Notes: generated by a model from the letters alone, not told the origin. Positions 16,775 through 25,596 are shown, numbered from the stretch's first letter. The stretch is DNA of 64,000 nucleotides from Microbacterium oleivorans (GCF_023715745.1 NZ_JAMBOV010000007.1:62001-126000); one strand, 5' to 3'. Translations and numbers: made by a program.

Positions 16775-17383
16775 ATGACCGAAGCGCCCGCCCGGGGCCC
16801 CTACGCGAAGTCCGCCGCACGGCGCAGCGAGATCATCGCGAGCGCGACGGCCGTCTTCGGCACGCACGGCTACCGCGGCGGGTCGCTCCGCCAGATCGCG
16901 AAGCAGCTCGATCTCAGCCTCACCACGGTCATGCACCACTTCCCGACGAAGGTGTCCCTGCTGGCGGCGGTCCTGTCGCAGGAGGACGCCGCCGACACCG
17001 ACTTCTCCGAGCGCGCCGCACGTGACGGCTTCATCCCGACGGTGCTCGCGATCGTCGAGCGCAACCTCCGCCGGCGCGAGCTGGTGCGCATGTTCACGGT
17101 GGTGCAGGCCGAAGCCACGCACGTCGACCACGAGGCGCACGTGTGGCTGCGGGCGCGGTACGCCGACGTCATCCCCGAGTACGCTGCCGCGATCGAGCAC
17201 GACCGGTCCCTCGGCAGACTGACGACGACGACGGATGCCACGATGCTCGCCGACCTCGTCATCGGGGTGTGGGAGGGCATCCAGGTGCGCTGGCTCGCCG
17301 ACGACACCGACCCCGTCGCAGCGATGCGCGTCGCGCTCGACGCGCTGCTCCTGCCGGCGTCCGTCAGCGTCGCGGATCGATGA
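16775..17383 (+). CDS. TetR-family transcriptional regulator
   Basis: A 202-residue regulator. Residues 17-65 carry the TetR helix-turn-helix (RRSEIIASATAVFGTHGYRG, then SLRQIAKQLDLSLTTVMHHF). The remaining helices form a ligand-binding domain with a TetR_C_6-like look (YADVIPEYAAAIEHDRSLGRL). The gene is leaderless and diverges from GH42 across a perfect palindrome, so it probably represses the beta-galactosidase and itself, with a sugar as inducer; that ligand is inferred. Its last 20 bp overlap the end of the convergent alcohol dehydrogenase gene. Confidence 0.88.
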   Translation: MTEAPARGPYAKSAARRSEIIASATAVFGTHGYRGGSLRQIAKQLDLSLTTVMHHFPTKVSLLAAVLSQEDAADTDFSERAARDGFIPTVLAIVERNLRRRELVRMFTVVQAEATHVDHEAHVWLRARYADVIPEYAAAIEHDRSLGRLTTTTDATMLADLVIGVWEGIQVRWLADDTDPVAAMRVALDALLLPASVSVADR

Positions 17384-18401
17384 TCGTCATCCCGGCCGGC
17401 GATGCGGAGTCCATGACGGGCAGCAGCGCGGCCGCCTCCGCGAGCGAGACCGTCCGTCCGATGAGCGCCTGGGGGCGCAGCGCACCGCGCGTGATGAGCT
17501 CCAGCATCCCGGCGTAGTCCTCGGCCGCCATCCCGTGGCTGCCGAGCAGGTCGAGCTCCCACGCGATAGCGCGCGCCATGGGCACTGCGGAGAGACCGGA
17601 TGCCGAGGGCAGCAGCCCGATCTGGACGTGCCGCCCCCGGCGCCGCAGGCTGAGGACGGCGTCCGCGCAGGTCTGCTCGCTGCCGACCGCGTCGATCGAC
17701 ACGTGCGCGCCGCCTCCGGTGAGGCCGTGGACCGCGGCGGGGACGTCGGCCCCGTCCGCGAGGACGACATGCTCGGCGCCGAGCGTGCGGGCCACCTCGA
17801 GCGCGCCGGCGGACCGGTCGACGGCGATGACGCGCGCGCCGAGGGCGGTCGCGATCATGACGGCACTCAGGCCGACACCACCGGCGCCGACGATGACGAC
17901 CCACTGCTCCGCGCGCAGGTGCGCCCGGGCGGTGAGGGCACGGTAGGCGGTGGCGAAGCGGCATCCGAGCGCCGCGGCGGACTCGAGGGAGATCTGGTCC
18001 GGCACGGCGACGAGGTTCCGGTCGGCGGCGTGGATCGCGACGCGCTCGGCGAACGACCCCCAGTGGGTGAAGCCCGGCTGCTGCTGATTCGGGCACACTT
18101 GGGCGTCGCCGGCGAGGCACCATTCGCACCGGCCGCATCCGCACACGAAGGGGACTGTCACGCGGTCGCCGACGTTCCACCGGTCGACGCCGGGCCCGAA
18201 GGACGCGACCACGCCCGCGAACTCGTGGCCGGGCACGTGCGGCAGCGAGATGTCGTCGTGGCCGACCCACGCGTGCCAGTCGCTGCGGCACAGGCCCGTG
18301 GCGTGCACCTCGATGACCGCACCGCCGACGGGGGCAACCGGGTCGGGCACCTCGGTCACGGTGAGGGGGCCGGCGATCCGGTCCATGATCATCGCGCGCA
18401 C
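17364..18401 (-). CDS. Zinc-dependent medium-chain alcohol dehydrogenase
   Basis: A 345-residue MDR-family oxidoreductase. Catalytic zinc ligands are Cys38 (TGLCRSDWHAW) and His59-Glu60 (VPGHEFAG). The structural zinc site is the Cys89-92-95-103 cluster (CGRCEWCLAGDAQVC). The NAD(P)-binding Rossmann motif is GAGGVGLSAVMI. The substrate is probably an alcohol or polyol. I chose GTG 18401 because GGAGG lies 5 nt upstream; ATG 18392 would be too far from it. The 3' end overlaps the convergent TetR gene by 20 bp, so transcription of the two may interfere. Confidence 0.87.
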   Translation of the reverse strand: MRAMIMDRIAGPLTVTEVPDPVAPVGGAVIEVHATGLCRSDWHAWVGHDDISLPHVPGHEFAGVVASFGPGVDRWNVGDRVTVPFVCGCGRCEWCLAGDAQVCPNQQQPGFTHWGSFAERVAIHAADRNLVAVPDQISLESAAALGCRFATAYRALTARAHLRAEQWVVIVGAGGVGLSAVMIATALGARVIAVDRSAGALEVARTLGAEHVVLADGADVPAAVHGLTGGGAHVSIDAVGSEQTCADAVLSLRRRGRHVQIGLLPSASGLSAVPMARAIAWELDLLGSHGMAAEDYAGMLELITRGALRPQALIGRTVSLAEAAALLPVMDSASPAGMTIIDPRR

Positions 18402-18453
18402 TCTGTCCTCCGTCGCATCCGCTCCTTCGATTCTGCCGCCGCGGGCGGTGCGC

Positions 18454-19332
18454 TCATGCGCGCGAGATATCGATGAGCACCTGCAGCACGTCGTCGACGG
18501 CCGGCGGACGGGTCGCCGGATGGAAGACGGCGCCCATGTCGCGGACGGCGCGCGGGTCGTCGATCGGACGCTGGACGCAGCCGTCGAGCGGATGCGGCAC
18601 CTCCGGTCCCACCGCGATGCCGAGGCCCGCTGCGACGAGGCCATGCAGGGTGCGCAGGTCGTCGCCCTCGAACGCGATCCGCAGCTCGGCGTCCTCGGCC
18701 GCGAAGAGCTGCTCGAGCGTGCGGCGCAGTCCGTAGCCCGGCTTGAGGGTGACGTGGGTCTCGGCGACGACGTCGGCGAGCGTGACCCGCCGGGCGTTCG
18801 CGAGGCGGTGATCGGCCGGCACGACGGCGACGAGCGGCTCGTCGTAGAGGTGGACGGATGCGTTACCACCGGCGGCCGCCCCCGAGACGATGGCGAGGTC
18901 GGTGCGCCCCGAGGCGAGCTCGGCGAGACACCCGTCGCGCGCGCCCTGCCAGAGCCGGATGCGGATGTCGGGCCGTTCCTCGCGGAGGCGCCGCACGAGT
19001 CGGGGCACCAGATTCTCGCCGAGTGAGTTCTGGAAGGCGAGCGACACGGTGGCGCGCGCCTCGTCGAGCGAGTCGATCGCATCCTGCGCAGCGCGGAGCG
19101 CGACCCGGACGCCGGGCAGCATGCGCCGGGCTGCCGAAGTGAGCCGGATGCCGCGGCCCTCAGGGGCGACGAGTGCGACGCCGAGCTCAGCCTCGAGGTG
19201 ACGGAGCGCGCGGCTCACGCTCGGCTGCGCAACGCCCAAGGCCTGCGCCGCGCGGGTGACGTGCTCGTCGCGTCCGAGGGCGTCGAGCAGAGGTAGATGC
19301 GGGAGCAGCGCGAGGACGCGGTCCGGATTCAT
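18454..19332 (-). CDS. LysR-family transcriptional regulator
   Basis: A 292-residue LysR regulator with an N-terminal winged helix (HVTRAAQALGVAQPSVSRAL, residues 24-43, then LEAELGVALVAPEGRGIRLT) and a periplasmic-binding-protein-like effector domain. The ATG is 6 nt after a TAACAT hexamer. It diverges from an MFS gene, the classical arrangement in which a LysR protein controls its exporter from the shared 69-bp gap. The effector is unknown. It is separated by 52 bp from the downstream dehydrogenase on the same strand. Confidence 0.88.
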   Translation of the reverse strand: MNPDRVLALLPHLPLLDALGRDEHVTRAAQALGVAQPSVSRALRHLEAELGVALVAPEGRGIRLTSAARRMLPGVRVALRAAQDAIDSLDEARATVSLAFQNSLGENLVPRLVRRLREERPDIRIRLWQGARDGCLAELASGRTDLAIVSGAAAGGNASVHLYDEPLVAVVPADHRLANARRVTLADVVAETHVTLKPGYGLRRTLEQLFAAEDAELRIAFEGDDLRTLHGLVAAGLGIAVGPEVPHPLDGCVQRPIDDPRAVRDMGAVFHPATRPPAVDDVLQVLIDISRA

Positions 19333-19338
19333 GCGCTG

Positions 19339-19344
19339 ATGTTA
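19339..19344 (-). promoter_or_regulatory. -10 hexamer TAACAT for LysR gene
   Basis: TAACAT on the minus strand ends 6 nt before ATG 19332. Confidence 0.5.
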
Positions 19345-19388
19345 TCGCTGCGCCGGTATCGGTATTGGAAGTGAATGAGAAGGATGCC

Positions 19389-19394
19389 TACCGT
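19389..19394 (+). promoter_or_regulatory. -10 hexamer TACCGT for MFS gene
   Basis: TACCGT ends 7 nt before GTG 19402, so the MFS mRNA is probably leaderless. Between the two divergent -10 boxes lies a GGTATCGGTATTGG direct repeat that a LysR protein could bind. Confidence 0.5.
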
Positions 19395-19401
19395 TGAGTG
19401 A

Positions 19402-20574
19402 GTGACGACCCTCGACATCCCGACCGCGACCGCCGCACCCCGCAGGCTGGGCGCGGCGATGTGGACGACGGGGATCGCGACGTTCGGCGTTCTCTACGCC
19501 CCGCAGGGCCTGCTGACCGGAATCGCCGAGACCTACGGGCTGACGGCCGCGGACGCGTCGTGGGTCGTGTCCTCCGCCACGCTGGGGCTCGCGCTCGCGA
19601 TCGTGCCGTGGGCGCTCGCCGCCGACCGCTTCGGCCGTCGACGGATGCTGCAGGTCGCGGCGGTGGCCGCGGCCGCCATCGCGGTGACGTCGCCGCTGCT
19701 GCCGGGGTTCGCCGGGCTGCTCGCGGGCCGGTTCCTGCTCGGGGCGGCGCTCGGCGGCATCCCCGCCCTCGCGATCGCGTATCTGCACGAAGCCGCCGGC
19801 CCGCACCGCGCCGGGGTCGCCGCGGGAGCGTACGTGGCGGCGACGAGCGTCGGCGGTCTCGCGGGACGACTCGTGGCGGCTCCCTTCGGTGAGCTCGTCG
19901 GCTGGCGTCTGTCGCTCGAGCTGCTGGGCGTGCTCGCTGCAGCGCTCACGATCCTCTTCGCGATACTGCTGCCCCCGACCGCCCCCCACCGTGGCATACC
20001 GCTGCGGACGAGCCTGCGGACGCTGCTGCGTCAGGCGATCAATGTGCGGGCGCTCCCGCTCTACGGGATCGGGGCGATGGTCGTCGGGGCGATGGTCGCC
20101 GTATTCAACGCGATCGGCTTCCGACTCGAGGCGGCGCCGTACTTCCTCAGCGCGACGGCGGTCTCGCTCGTGTTCCTGACCTACCTGTCGGGCACGGTGA
20201 CCTCGCGCCTGTCGGGCGCCCTCGTCCACCGGTGGGGCACGCGGATGCCGCTCGTCGCCGGGGGCGTGCTGATGGCCGTCGGCGCCGCGGTCACGATCGC
20301 GCCGCCTGTGCCGGTCATCGTCGGCGGCATCCTGCTCATCACGGCCGGGATGTTCCTCGCTCACGCGACCGCCAACGCGGCGACGGCGCGGGCAGGCGGA
20401 TCGGGTCGGCAGCACGCGGTCGCGCTCTACAGCGTCGCCTACTACGTGGGGTCGAGCGTGCTCGGCACCGTCGGGGCCGTGGCCTGGACGGCGGGCGGGT
20501 GGCTCGCGCTGGCGGGTCTCGTCGCGGTCCTGGGCGTGCTCGTGGCGATCTCATCGCTCGCCGTGCGTGACTGA
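19402..20574 (+). CDS. MFS transporter, YnfM-like exporter
   Basis: A 390-residue, 12-helix major facilitator. The loop WALAADRFGRRRMLQVA is the motif A region, and the N-terminal half (GIATFGVLYAPQGLLTGIAE) resembles the YnfM group of putative effluxers. It acts in the plasma membrane; the substrate is unknown. The GTG start lies 7 nt after a -10 hexamer. Control by the divergent LysR regulator is inferred from gene arrangement. Confidence 0.85.
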   Translation: MTTLDIPTATAAPRRLGAAMWTTGIATFGVLYAPQGLLTGIAETYGLTAADASWVVSSATLGLALAIVPWALAADRFGRRRMLQVAAVAAAAIAVTSPLLPGFAGLLAGRFLLGAALGGIPALAIAYLHEAAGPHRAGVAAGAYVAATSVGGLAGRLVAAPFGELVGWRLSLELLGVLAAALTILFAILLPPTAPHRGIPLRTSLRTLLRQAINVRALPLYGIGAMVVGAMVAVFNAIGFRLEAAPYFLSATAVSLVFLTYLSGTVTSRLSGALVHRWGTRMPLVAGGVLMAVGAAVTIAPPVPVIVGGILLITAGMFLAHATANAATARAGGSGRQHAVALYSVAYYVGSSVLGTVGAVAWTAGGWLALAGLVAVLGVLVAISSLAVRD

Positions 20575-20589
20575 CGCGGACGGCGCCGA

Positions 20590-20595
20590 TAGGGT
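20590..20595 (+). promoter_or_regulatory. -10 hexamer TAGGGT, leaderless start
   Basis: TAGGGT ends 7 nt before ATG 20603 and excludes a longer in-frame reading that would begin at 20567. Confidence 0.5.
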
Positions 20596-20602
20596 GCGGG
20601 GC

Positions 20603-20890
20603 ATGAACAGATACGGGGAATTCGCAGGACTCGGTGTCGGCCTGGTCATCCTCATGATCGTGCTGTACGTGGGCTTCTTGGCCCTCCTGATCTGGGTGGG
20701 TTACCTCATCCAGCGGACGGCGGTGAAGAACGGGATGCTGCGGGCGATGCAGGAGAGCGGCATGACCTTCGCCCCGCGGCCCGGACCGCCCTACCCGGGC
20801 GGCGGGTACCCCGGCGGCCAGCCACCGCACCCCGGGCAGCCGCCCGCTCCCCCGCAGGGACCGGGCAACCCGCCTCCGTCGACGGACTGA
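20603..20890 (+). CDS. Small membrane protein with Pro/Gly-rich tail
   Basis: A 95-residue protein I cannot assign. Residues 8-37 form one or two hydrophobic segments (LGVGLVILMIVLYVGFLALL). A short amphipathic stretch follows (RTAVKNGMLRAMQESG). The last 40 residues are Pro/Gly-rich (YPGGGYPGGQPPHPGQPP), a common disordered tail in actinobacterial membrane proteins. It stands between the MFS gene and the tRNA and has its own promoter. Confidence 0.7.
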   Translation: MNRYGEFAGLGVGLVILMIVLYVGFLALLIWVGYLIQRTAVKNGMLRAMQESGMTFAPRPGPPYPGGGYPGGQPPHPGQPPAPPQGPGNPPPSTD

Positions 20891-20955
20891 GCACCCGCGC
20901 CGTCGAACGGAAGGCTCCCGGTCTTGCTAGGCTTGCCGGGTGCCTCCGGGCGCAC

Positions 20956-21029
20956 GGGGCTGTAGTTCAATGGCAGAACTTCTGCTTCCCAAGCAGACAG
21001 CGCGGGTTCGATTCCCGTCAGCCCCTCCA
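20956..21029 (+). tRNA. tRNA-Gly (anticodon CCC), CCA encoded
   Basis: A full cloverleaf can be folded: acceptor GGGGCTG/CAGCCCC, D arm GTTC...GAAC, anticodon stem TCTGC/GCAGA with loop TTCCCAA (anticodon CCC), T loop TTCGATT. The discriminator is T at 21026, and CCA is encoded at 21027-21029. TAGGCT at 20928-20933 is a likely -10 box about 16 nt before the mature 5' end. The gene marks the left edge of a module that looks acquired, although no duplicated 3' tRNA end was found. Confidence 0.95.
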
Positions 21030-21185
21030 CTCGCGCCTCTCGCGTAGGACGTCACGTCCTGCTCCATCCCGGCTCCGTCGATCGCTTCGAACATCCGGTG
21101 GGCCGTGCGCCGTCCGAGCTGCGGGAGGTACGGCTCACCTTCGGACGGCGTCATTCACGTCCGCGTCACCGAGTCGCCAAACGCT

Positions 21186-21214
21186 CCGTGGACGGGGCGG
21201 TGACCTGTCCGCGG
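21186..21214 (-). terminator. Weak hairpin after the rhamnoside operon
   Basis: CCGTGGAC (21186-21193) pairs with GTCCGCGG (21207-21214) with one mismatch and a 13-nt loop, just past the stop of the last minus-strand gene. There is no T tract. The 21030-21221 gap holds nothing else I can support apart from a doubtful protein remnant. Confidence 0.3.
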
Positions 21215-21221
21215 TATGTGA

Positions 21222-21542
21222 TCACGGCGAGGGCGACTTGGCTGTGAGGAACACGCAGAGGTCGACGGCTCCGGCGAGTTCTGCCACGAGACCGTGAAGC
21301 TCAGCGGCCGTCAGGGCTGTCTCGTCGTGCTGCGGTTCGAAGACGACGCGCCAGCACGGGTCTCCGGCCGTGGGCGGCCGCAGGTAGACGGTGGTCGTGG
21401 CGTTACGCAGCGGAACCACCACAAGGCCGCCGTCGTCACCATAAGAGCTGTCCTGCACGACGACGCGCGCGGTAGCGCCCTCTTGCAGCATCCGGAACTC
21501 GTCGAGCCAGCGCTCGAGGGTGGCTCGGCTACGGAATGGCAC
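21222..21542 (-). CDS. Uncharacterised 106-residue protein, family member A
   Basis: This protein shares a pattern with three others in the window: MPFRSRATLERWLDEF at the N-terminus, then VVVQDSSYGDDGGLVVVPL, WRVVFEPQ and a C-terminal LVAELAGAVDLCVFL helix. No signal peptide, membrane helix or recognised domain is present. The start is GTG, 12 bp after the GH78 stop, with GGGGAC as a possible ribosome site, so it is probably the last gene of the transporter-GH78 operon. It is closest to member C (39994-40338), sharing over half of its residues. Function unknown. Confidence 0.72.
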   Translation of the reverse strand: MPFRSRATLERWLDEFRMLQEGATARVVVQDSSYGDDGGLVVVPLRNATTTVYLRPPTAGDPCWRVVFEPQHDETALTAAELHGLVAELAGAVDLCVFLTAKSPSP

Positions 21543-21554
21543 GACGTCCCCGTG

Positions 21555-23822
21555 TTAGATCTGGCGGACTCGGCTCAAGGCGGACGGAGACACCTGCGCT
21601 GTGAAGCTGTGGCGCCCCCCGCGCACTTCTAGCTCGATCTCACCCATTCGGATGTCTGCGACGATGCCTTCGGGCACAGTCGCATCGAGTTCGACGGAGT
21701 CTGCCATCCGGCGCCAAGACACGGCGATCTCACCGTGCGGCGTGTCGATCGAGGTCGACACGTGATCGACGCCGTCGATCGGCTGAGGTGCGATGAGCAC
21801 CCGCGCATACCCCGCCTGCGTCGGCTCGAGACCTCCGAGTACGCGATGCATCCAGTCTGCGACTGCCCCCAGCGCATAGTGATTGAAGGACGTCATCTCG
21901 CCGGGGTTGATGCTTCCGTCGGGCAGCATCGAGTCCCACCGCTCCCACACGGTCGTGGCACCCATCGTCACCGGGTACAGCCAGGACGGGCATTCGCGCT
22001 GGAGGAGCAGTCGGCCAGCGGTCGCGATGTGGCCGGTGCTGCTGAGCGCATCCAGAATGTACGGCGTCCCTGCGAAGCCCGTCGAGATGCGGTGCCCGGA
22101 CGACTCGACGAGTTCGGCCAGGCGGGCACCCGCCCACGTGCGCTCCTCCTCGTCGAGGAGCCCGAAGACGATCGCCAGGGCATACGAGGTCTCGACATCG
22201 TTTCGGAGTCGGCGGTTCCCCACATCGACATAGGACCTTCCGAACGCGGCACGCGTCCGATCGCGCAGCGATTCGAGCTCGCCGACGACGTCCGAACGGC
22301 CGATGACATCGGCAGCTTCTCGCGCAAGGCTCGCAGATCGATAGAGGCAGGCCGTCGCAACGAGCGCCCGGTCTGCCTTCGCGGCGGCCGGATCCTCCGG
22401 CGGCGCGTCGGGGTCGAGCCAGTCGCCGAACTGGAACCCGCGGTCCCACAGACCGGACTCGGACACCAGCTCCGCGACATGCCGCAGGTGCGCGAGCATG
22501 CCGTCGAACGTTTCGCGCAGCACGCGATCGTCGCCGGTCGCCATCCACACCGCCCACGGCACCCAGACGATCGCGTCGCTCCAGATGGCTGTCGAGTCGA
22601 CAGGGGTGATGTCCTCTGGCACCCCGACGTACTTCAGCACGTCCGGCACGACGTAGGGAACGATGCCACCATGGTGCTCCTGCTCGAGGAGGACGTCGCG
22701 AAGCCAGTCGCGCAGGAAACCCTCGACGTCGAACAATCGGGCACTCGTGGCTGCGAACACCGCGATGTCGCCCGTCCAGCCCAGACGCTCATCCCGCTGC
22801 GGGCAATCGGTCGGCAGACCGACGAAGTTGCCGAGCGTACTGGAGACGACATTCTCATGCAGGCGGTTCAGAAGCGGCTCCGAGCTCGAGAACCGACCGA
22901 TCCGACGCATCCGCGAACTGATGCGGACAGCGCGGATCCCGCCCCGGCGAATCGCCTCCAGCCCACCGGGCCAGCCGTCGACCTCGGCGTAGCGAAAGCC
23001 GTGGAAGGTGAAAGTCGGCTCGAACACGTCATGACCGCCCGACAGGATGAATCGATCCGTCGCCTGCGCCGAGCGCAACGGGCGAACGGCGATCTCCCCG
23101 TGTTCGAGGACCTCCGAGTGCCGGATCGTGACGGTCTCTCCGCGCGCACCGGCGAGCTCCGCCCGGACCCAGCCGACGATGTTCTCACCGAAGTCGACGA
23201 TGACCCGGCCGCTCGGGGACGCGAACACCCGCACAGGTTCAAGCATCCCCACGCGAGCCACGGGCGGACCGACGTACGACTCGAACCCGATCTCCCCGGC
23301 GTCGATCTCCTCGACGGGGCCAGAATCGGCCGCGACACCTCGACGGCGGGCGTCGATGGTCTGACCGTTGTACAGATCGTCAGAGAGAGTCTCACCTACA
23401 CGTGCCGACCACGTCGCGTCCGTCCCCCACACCTGCACATGGCCGTCCGCATACTCGACGGTCAGTTCGGCGATCGCGGCGAGGCGGTCACCGTACACAC
23501 CAGTGGACCCCGTCCACGTCAAGCCGCCGCGGTACCACCCGTTGCCGAGGGTCAGTTCGAGGGTCGAGCGGGGAGCGAGGAGGCGCGTCACGTCGGCTTC
23601 GGCGACGCGCACCCGCCATTCATAGCTCGACCACCCGGGCGTCAGAACGTCCTCGGACACGGGCGCGCCGTTCAGGACGGCGTCGACGAGGCCAAGCGCC
23701 GAATAGCGGAGCACCGCGCGGACGACGGCGCCGCGCTCGGATTCGAGGGAGAAGTCACCGACCAGGGTGGGTGCGCCGTCGGGGGCGGTCGAGGGGGCGA
23801 TCAGACGAGAGGTGGTGAACAC
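21555..23822 (-). CDS. Alpha-L-rhamnosidase, glycoside hydrolase family 78
   Basis: A 755-residue enzyme with the GH78 layout: N-terminal beta domains (LTLGNGWYRGGLTWTG), the (alpha/alpha)6 barrel with signature DCPQRDERLGWTGDIAVFAA holding acidic catalytic residues, and a C-terminal beta domain (SFNHYALGAVADWMHRVLGG). It removes terminal rhamnose from plant glycosides or polysaccharides. There is no signal peptide, so it works on imported oligosaccharides. GTG 23822 lies 2 nt after the permease stop, behind an AAGGG ribosome site. It defines the substrate of the operon as a rhamnoside. Confidence 0.9.
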   Translation of the reverse strand: MFTTSRLIAPSTAPDGAPTLVGDFSLESERGAVVRAVLRYSALGLVDAVLNGAPVSEDVLTPGWSSYEWRVRVAEADVTRLLAPRSTLELTLGNGWYRGGLTWTGSTGVYGDRLAAIAELTVEYADGHVQVWGTDATWSARVGETLSDDLYNGQTIDARRRGVAADSGPVEEIDAGEIGFESYVGPPVARVGMLEPVRVFASPSGRVIVDFGENIVGWVRAELAGARGETVTIRHSEVLEHGEIAVRPLRSAQATDRFILSGGHDVFEPTFTFHGFRYAEVDGWPGGLEAIRRGGIRAVRISSRMRRIGRFSSSEPLLNRLHENVVSSTLGNFVGLPTDCPQRDERLGWTGDIAVFAATSARLFDVEGFLRDWLRDVLLEQEHHGGIVPYVVPDVLKYVGVPEDITPVDSTAIWSDAIVWVPWAVWMATGDDRVLRETFDGMLAHLRHVAELVSESGLWDRGFQFGDWLDPDAPPEDPAAAKADRALVATACLYRSASLAREAADVIGRSDVVGELESLRDRTRAAFGRSYVDVGNRRLRNDVETSYALAIVFGLLDEEERTWAGARLAELVESSGHRISTGFAGTPYILDALSSTGHIATAGRLLLQRECPSWLYPVTMGATTVWERWDSMLPDGSINPGEMTSFNHYALGAVADWMHRVLGGLEPTQAGYARVLIAPQPIDGVDHVSTSIDTPHGEIAVSWRRMADSVELDATVPEGIVADIRMGEIELEVRGGRHSFTAQVSPSALSRVRQI

Positions 23823-23824
23823 GG

Positions 23825-24664
23825 TCAGCCCTTGATTGCGCCACTGGTCATGCCCGCCACGATCTGGCGGTTGAAAAAGACGTACATGACGAGCGGGGGA
23901 ATGGTGATGAGCAGGATGTCGGCGAACAGCAGATTGAACTGACCGGCACTTGTCGAGCTCGACGCATACGCGTACAAGGTGAGCTGAACGGTGGCATTGG
24001 CGTCGCCCGGGAGGAAGTACAGCGGGTTCGCGAAGTCGTTGAACACCGCGACCGCCTGCACCACGATGACGGTGATGACGACCGGCTTGAGCAGGGGTAG
24101 CACGATCCGGAAGAACAACCGCACGGGCCCGGCGCCGTCGATGACGGCTGCCTCGTCGAGCTCCCGCGGGATTGTCGCGACGAATGCGCGGAACAGCAGG
24201 ATGCAGAACGAGAGGCCGAACGTCGCCTCGATGAGGATCAGCCCGCCGAGGGTCTTGAACAAGCCCAGTCCCTGCAGCACCCAGATCGTCGGGACGACGG
24301 CGGGCGGGACGATGAGTCCGGCGAGCACGAAGAAGTTGATGAGGGGATTCCACCGCGACGCCTTGCGCTGCAGGACGTACCCCACCATGGCGGCGAGGAC
24401 GACCATGATCGCGACACTCGCGACCGTCAACACGATGCTGTTGACGAACGCGCGGACGAGGATGCCGTCCCGATCGGCGAGCACCGCCGCGATGTTGTCC
24501 CACAGCTTCCACTCCGAAGGCCACGCGAACGAAAGAGCGGATGCCTCGGGGGCGGTCTTTGCGGCGGTGATGAGGATGAAGGCGAACGGGACGAGGAACA
24601 CCACGATCGAGACGGCAATCGCGGTGGTTCCGACGGTCCATCGCCGTACGGCCGTGCGGGTCAT
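23825..24664 (-). CDS. Sugar ABC transporter permease (CUT1, MalG-like)
   Basis: A 279-residue permease with six helices. The EAA loop that contacts the ATPase reads DEAAVIDGAGPVRLFFRIVL. Its position and length match the MalG/AraQ half of CUT1 importers. It overlaps the upstream permease by 4 bp (ATGA). The operon has no ATP-binding subunit, so it must share a general MsiK-type ATPase from elsewhere, which is usual for actinobacterial CUT1 systems. Confidence 0.9.
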   Translation of the reverse strand: MTRTAVRRWTVGTTAIAVSIVVFLVPFAFILITAAKTAPEASALSFAWPSEWKLWDNIAAVLADRDGILVRAFVNSIVLTVASVAIMVVLAAMVGYVLQRKASRWNPLINFFVLAGLIVPPAVVPTIWVLQGLGLFKTLGGLILIEATFGLSFCILLFRAFVATIPRELDEAAVIDGAGPVRLFFRIVLPLLKPVVITVIVVQAVAVFNDFANPLYFLPGDANATVQLTLYAYASSSTSAGQFNLLFADILLITIPPLVMYVFFNRQIVAGMTSGAIKG

Positions 24665-25596
24665 GCGTCGACGCCCCTCTTGTTGATGAAGATCGAGATC
24701 GGGATCATGGCGGCAGTCACGACGAGGAAGAGCACGACGTTGCCAGCCGTCGACAGGCCGTAGAACCCGGCCTGGTACTGCTTGTAGATGACCGAGGCGA
24801 TGACATCAGAGCTGAACCCGGGGCCGCCCTTCGTGGTCGCCCAGATGAGGTCGAAGGAACGCAGACCCCCGATAAGCGACAGGATGACCACGGTCCCGGT
24901 CGCCGGCCACGACAGGGGGAAGGTGACGTTGCGGAAGACTTTCCAGCCGTTGGCGCCGTCCATGCGCGCTGCCTCGAAATACTCCTGGGGGATGGCCACG
25001 ATTCCGGCGATGTAGATGAGGGTCGCGATGCCGAGGCCCTTCCACACATCAACGAGCGCAACACTGATCAAAGCGAGATTCGGGTCCGTGAGCCACCCGG
25101 GTCCTTCGATCCCGAGTATCGACAGCGCACCGTTGACGACGCCGTCGAAGGGGTCGAGGAGGACCTTGAAGGTCAGACCGACGCCGATGGTGGACACCAG
25201 GACGGGGAAGAACGTGACAGCCCGCAGATACCCGCGGCCGATGATCTCAGACGTCAACAGCACCGCGAGCCCGAGTCCGAGTACCACCTTGGCGAGGCTC
25301 GTGATCACCGCATAGACGAGGGTGTTGCTGAACGCCTGCGACAGCTGGGGGTCGGAGAAGAACTGGACGAAGTTGCCGAGCCCGATGAACTGGACGTCGA
25401 ACAGGGACCAGCGCGTGAGGCTGAAATAGAACGACGCGAATGTGGGAACAGCGAACAGGACCACGTACAGGGCCGCCGCCGGGATGTAGAACCAGGACGG
25501 GTACATGCTGCGTCTGCCGCGCGGGTGAGAATCGCGTGAGCGCACGGGCGGCGTGCGCCGCATCCGCCTGTCGACGGCGGGCACTGTCGCGGTCAT
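24661..25596 (-). CDS. Sugar ABC transporter permease (CUT1, MalF-like)
   Basis: A 311-residue inner-membrane permease. The first 35 residues are basic and cytoplasmic, followed by six helices. The EAA loop is EYFEAARMDGANGWKVFRNV. It pairs with the following MalG-like subunit and the solute-binding lipoprotein upstream. The ATG is preceded by a clear AAGGAG ribosome site. The likely substrate is a rhamnose-containing oligosaccharide, judged only from the linked GH78 gene. Confidence 0.9.
   Translation of the reverse strand: MTATVPAVDRRMRRTPPVRSRDSHPRGRRSMYPSWFYIPAAALYVVLFAVPTFASFYFSLTRWSLFDVQFIGLGNFVQFFSDPQLSQAFSNTLVYAVITSLAKVVLGLGLAVLLTSEIIGRGYLRAVTFFPVLVSTIGVGLTFKVLLDPFDGVVNGALSILGIEGPGWLTDPNLALISVALVDVWKGLGIATLIYIAGIVAIPQEYFEAARMDGANGWKVFRNVTFPLSWPATGTVVILSLIGGLRSFDLIWATTKGGPGFSSDVIASVIYKQYQAGFYGLSTAGNVVLFLVVTAAMIPISIFINKRGVDA

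Noticed and set aside
20927..21154. Minus-strand reading frame across the tRNA encoding GADGNRTRAVCLGSRSSAI
   Set aside because: This is the familiar false protein read from the antisense of a tRNA gene. Only the part beyond the tRNA was kept as a possible remnant.
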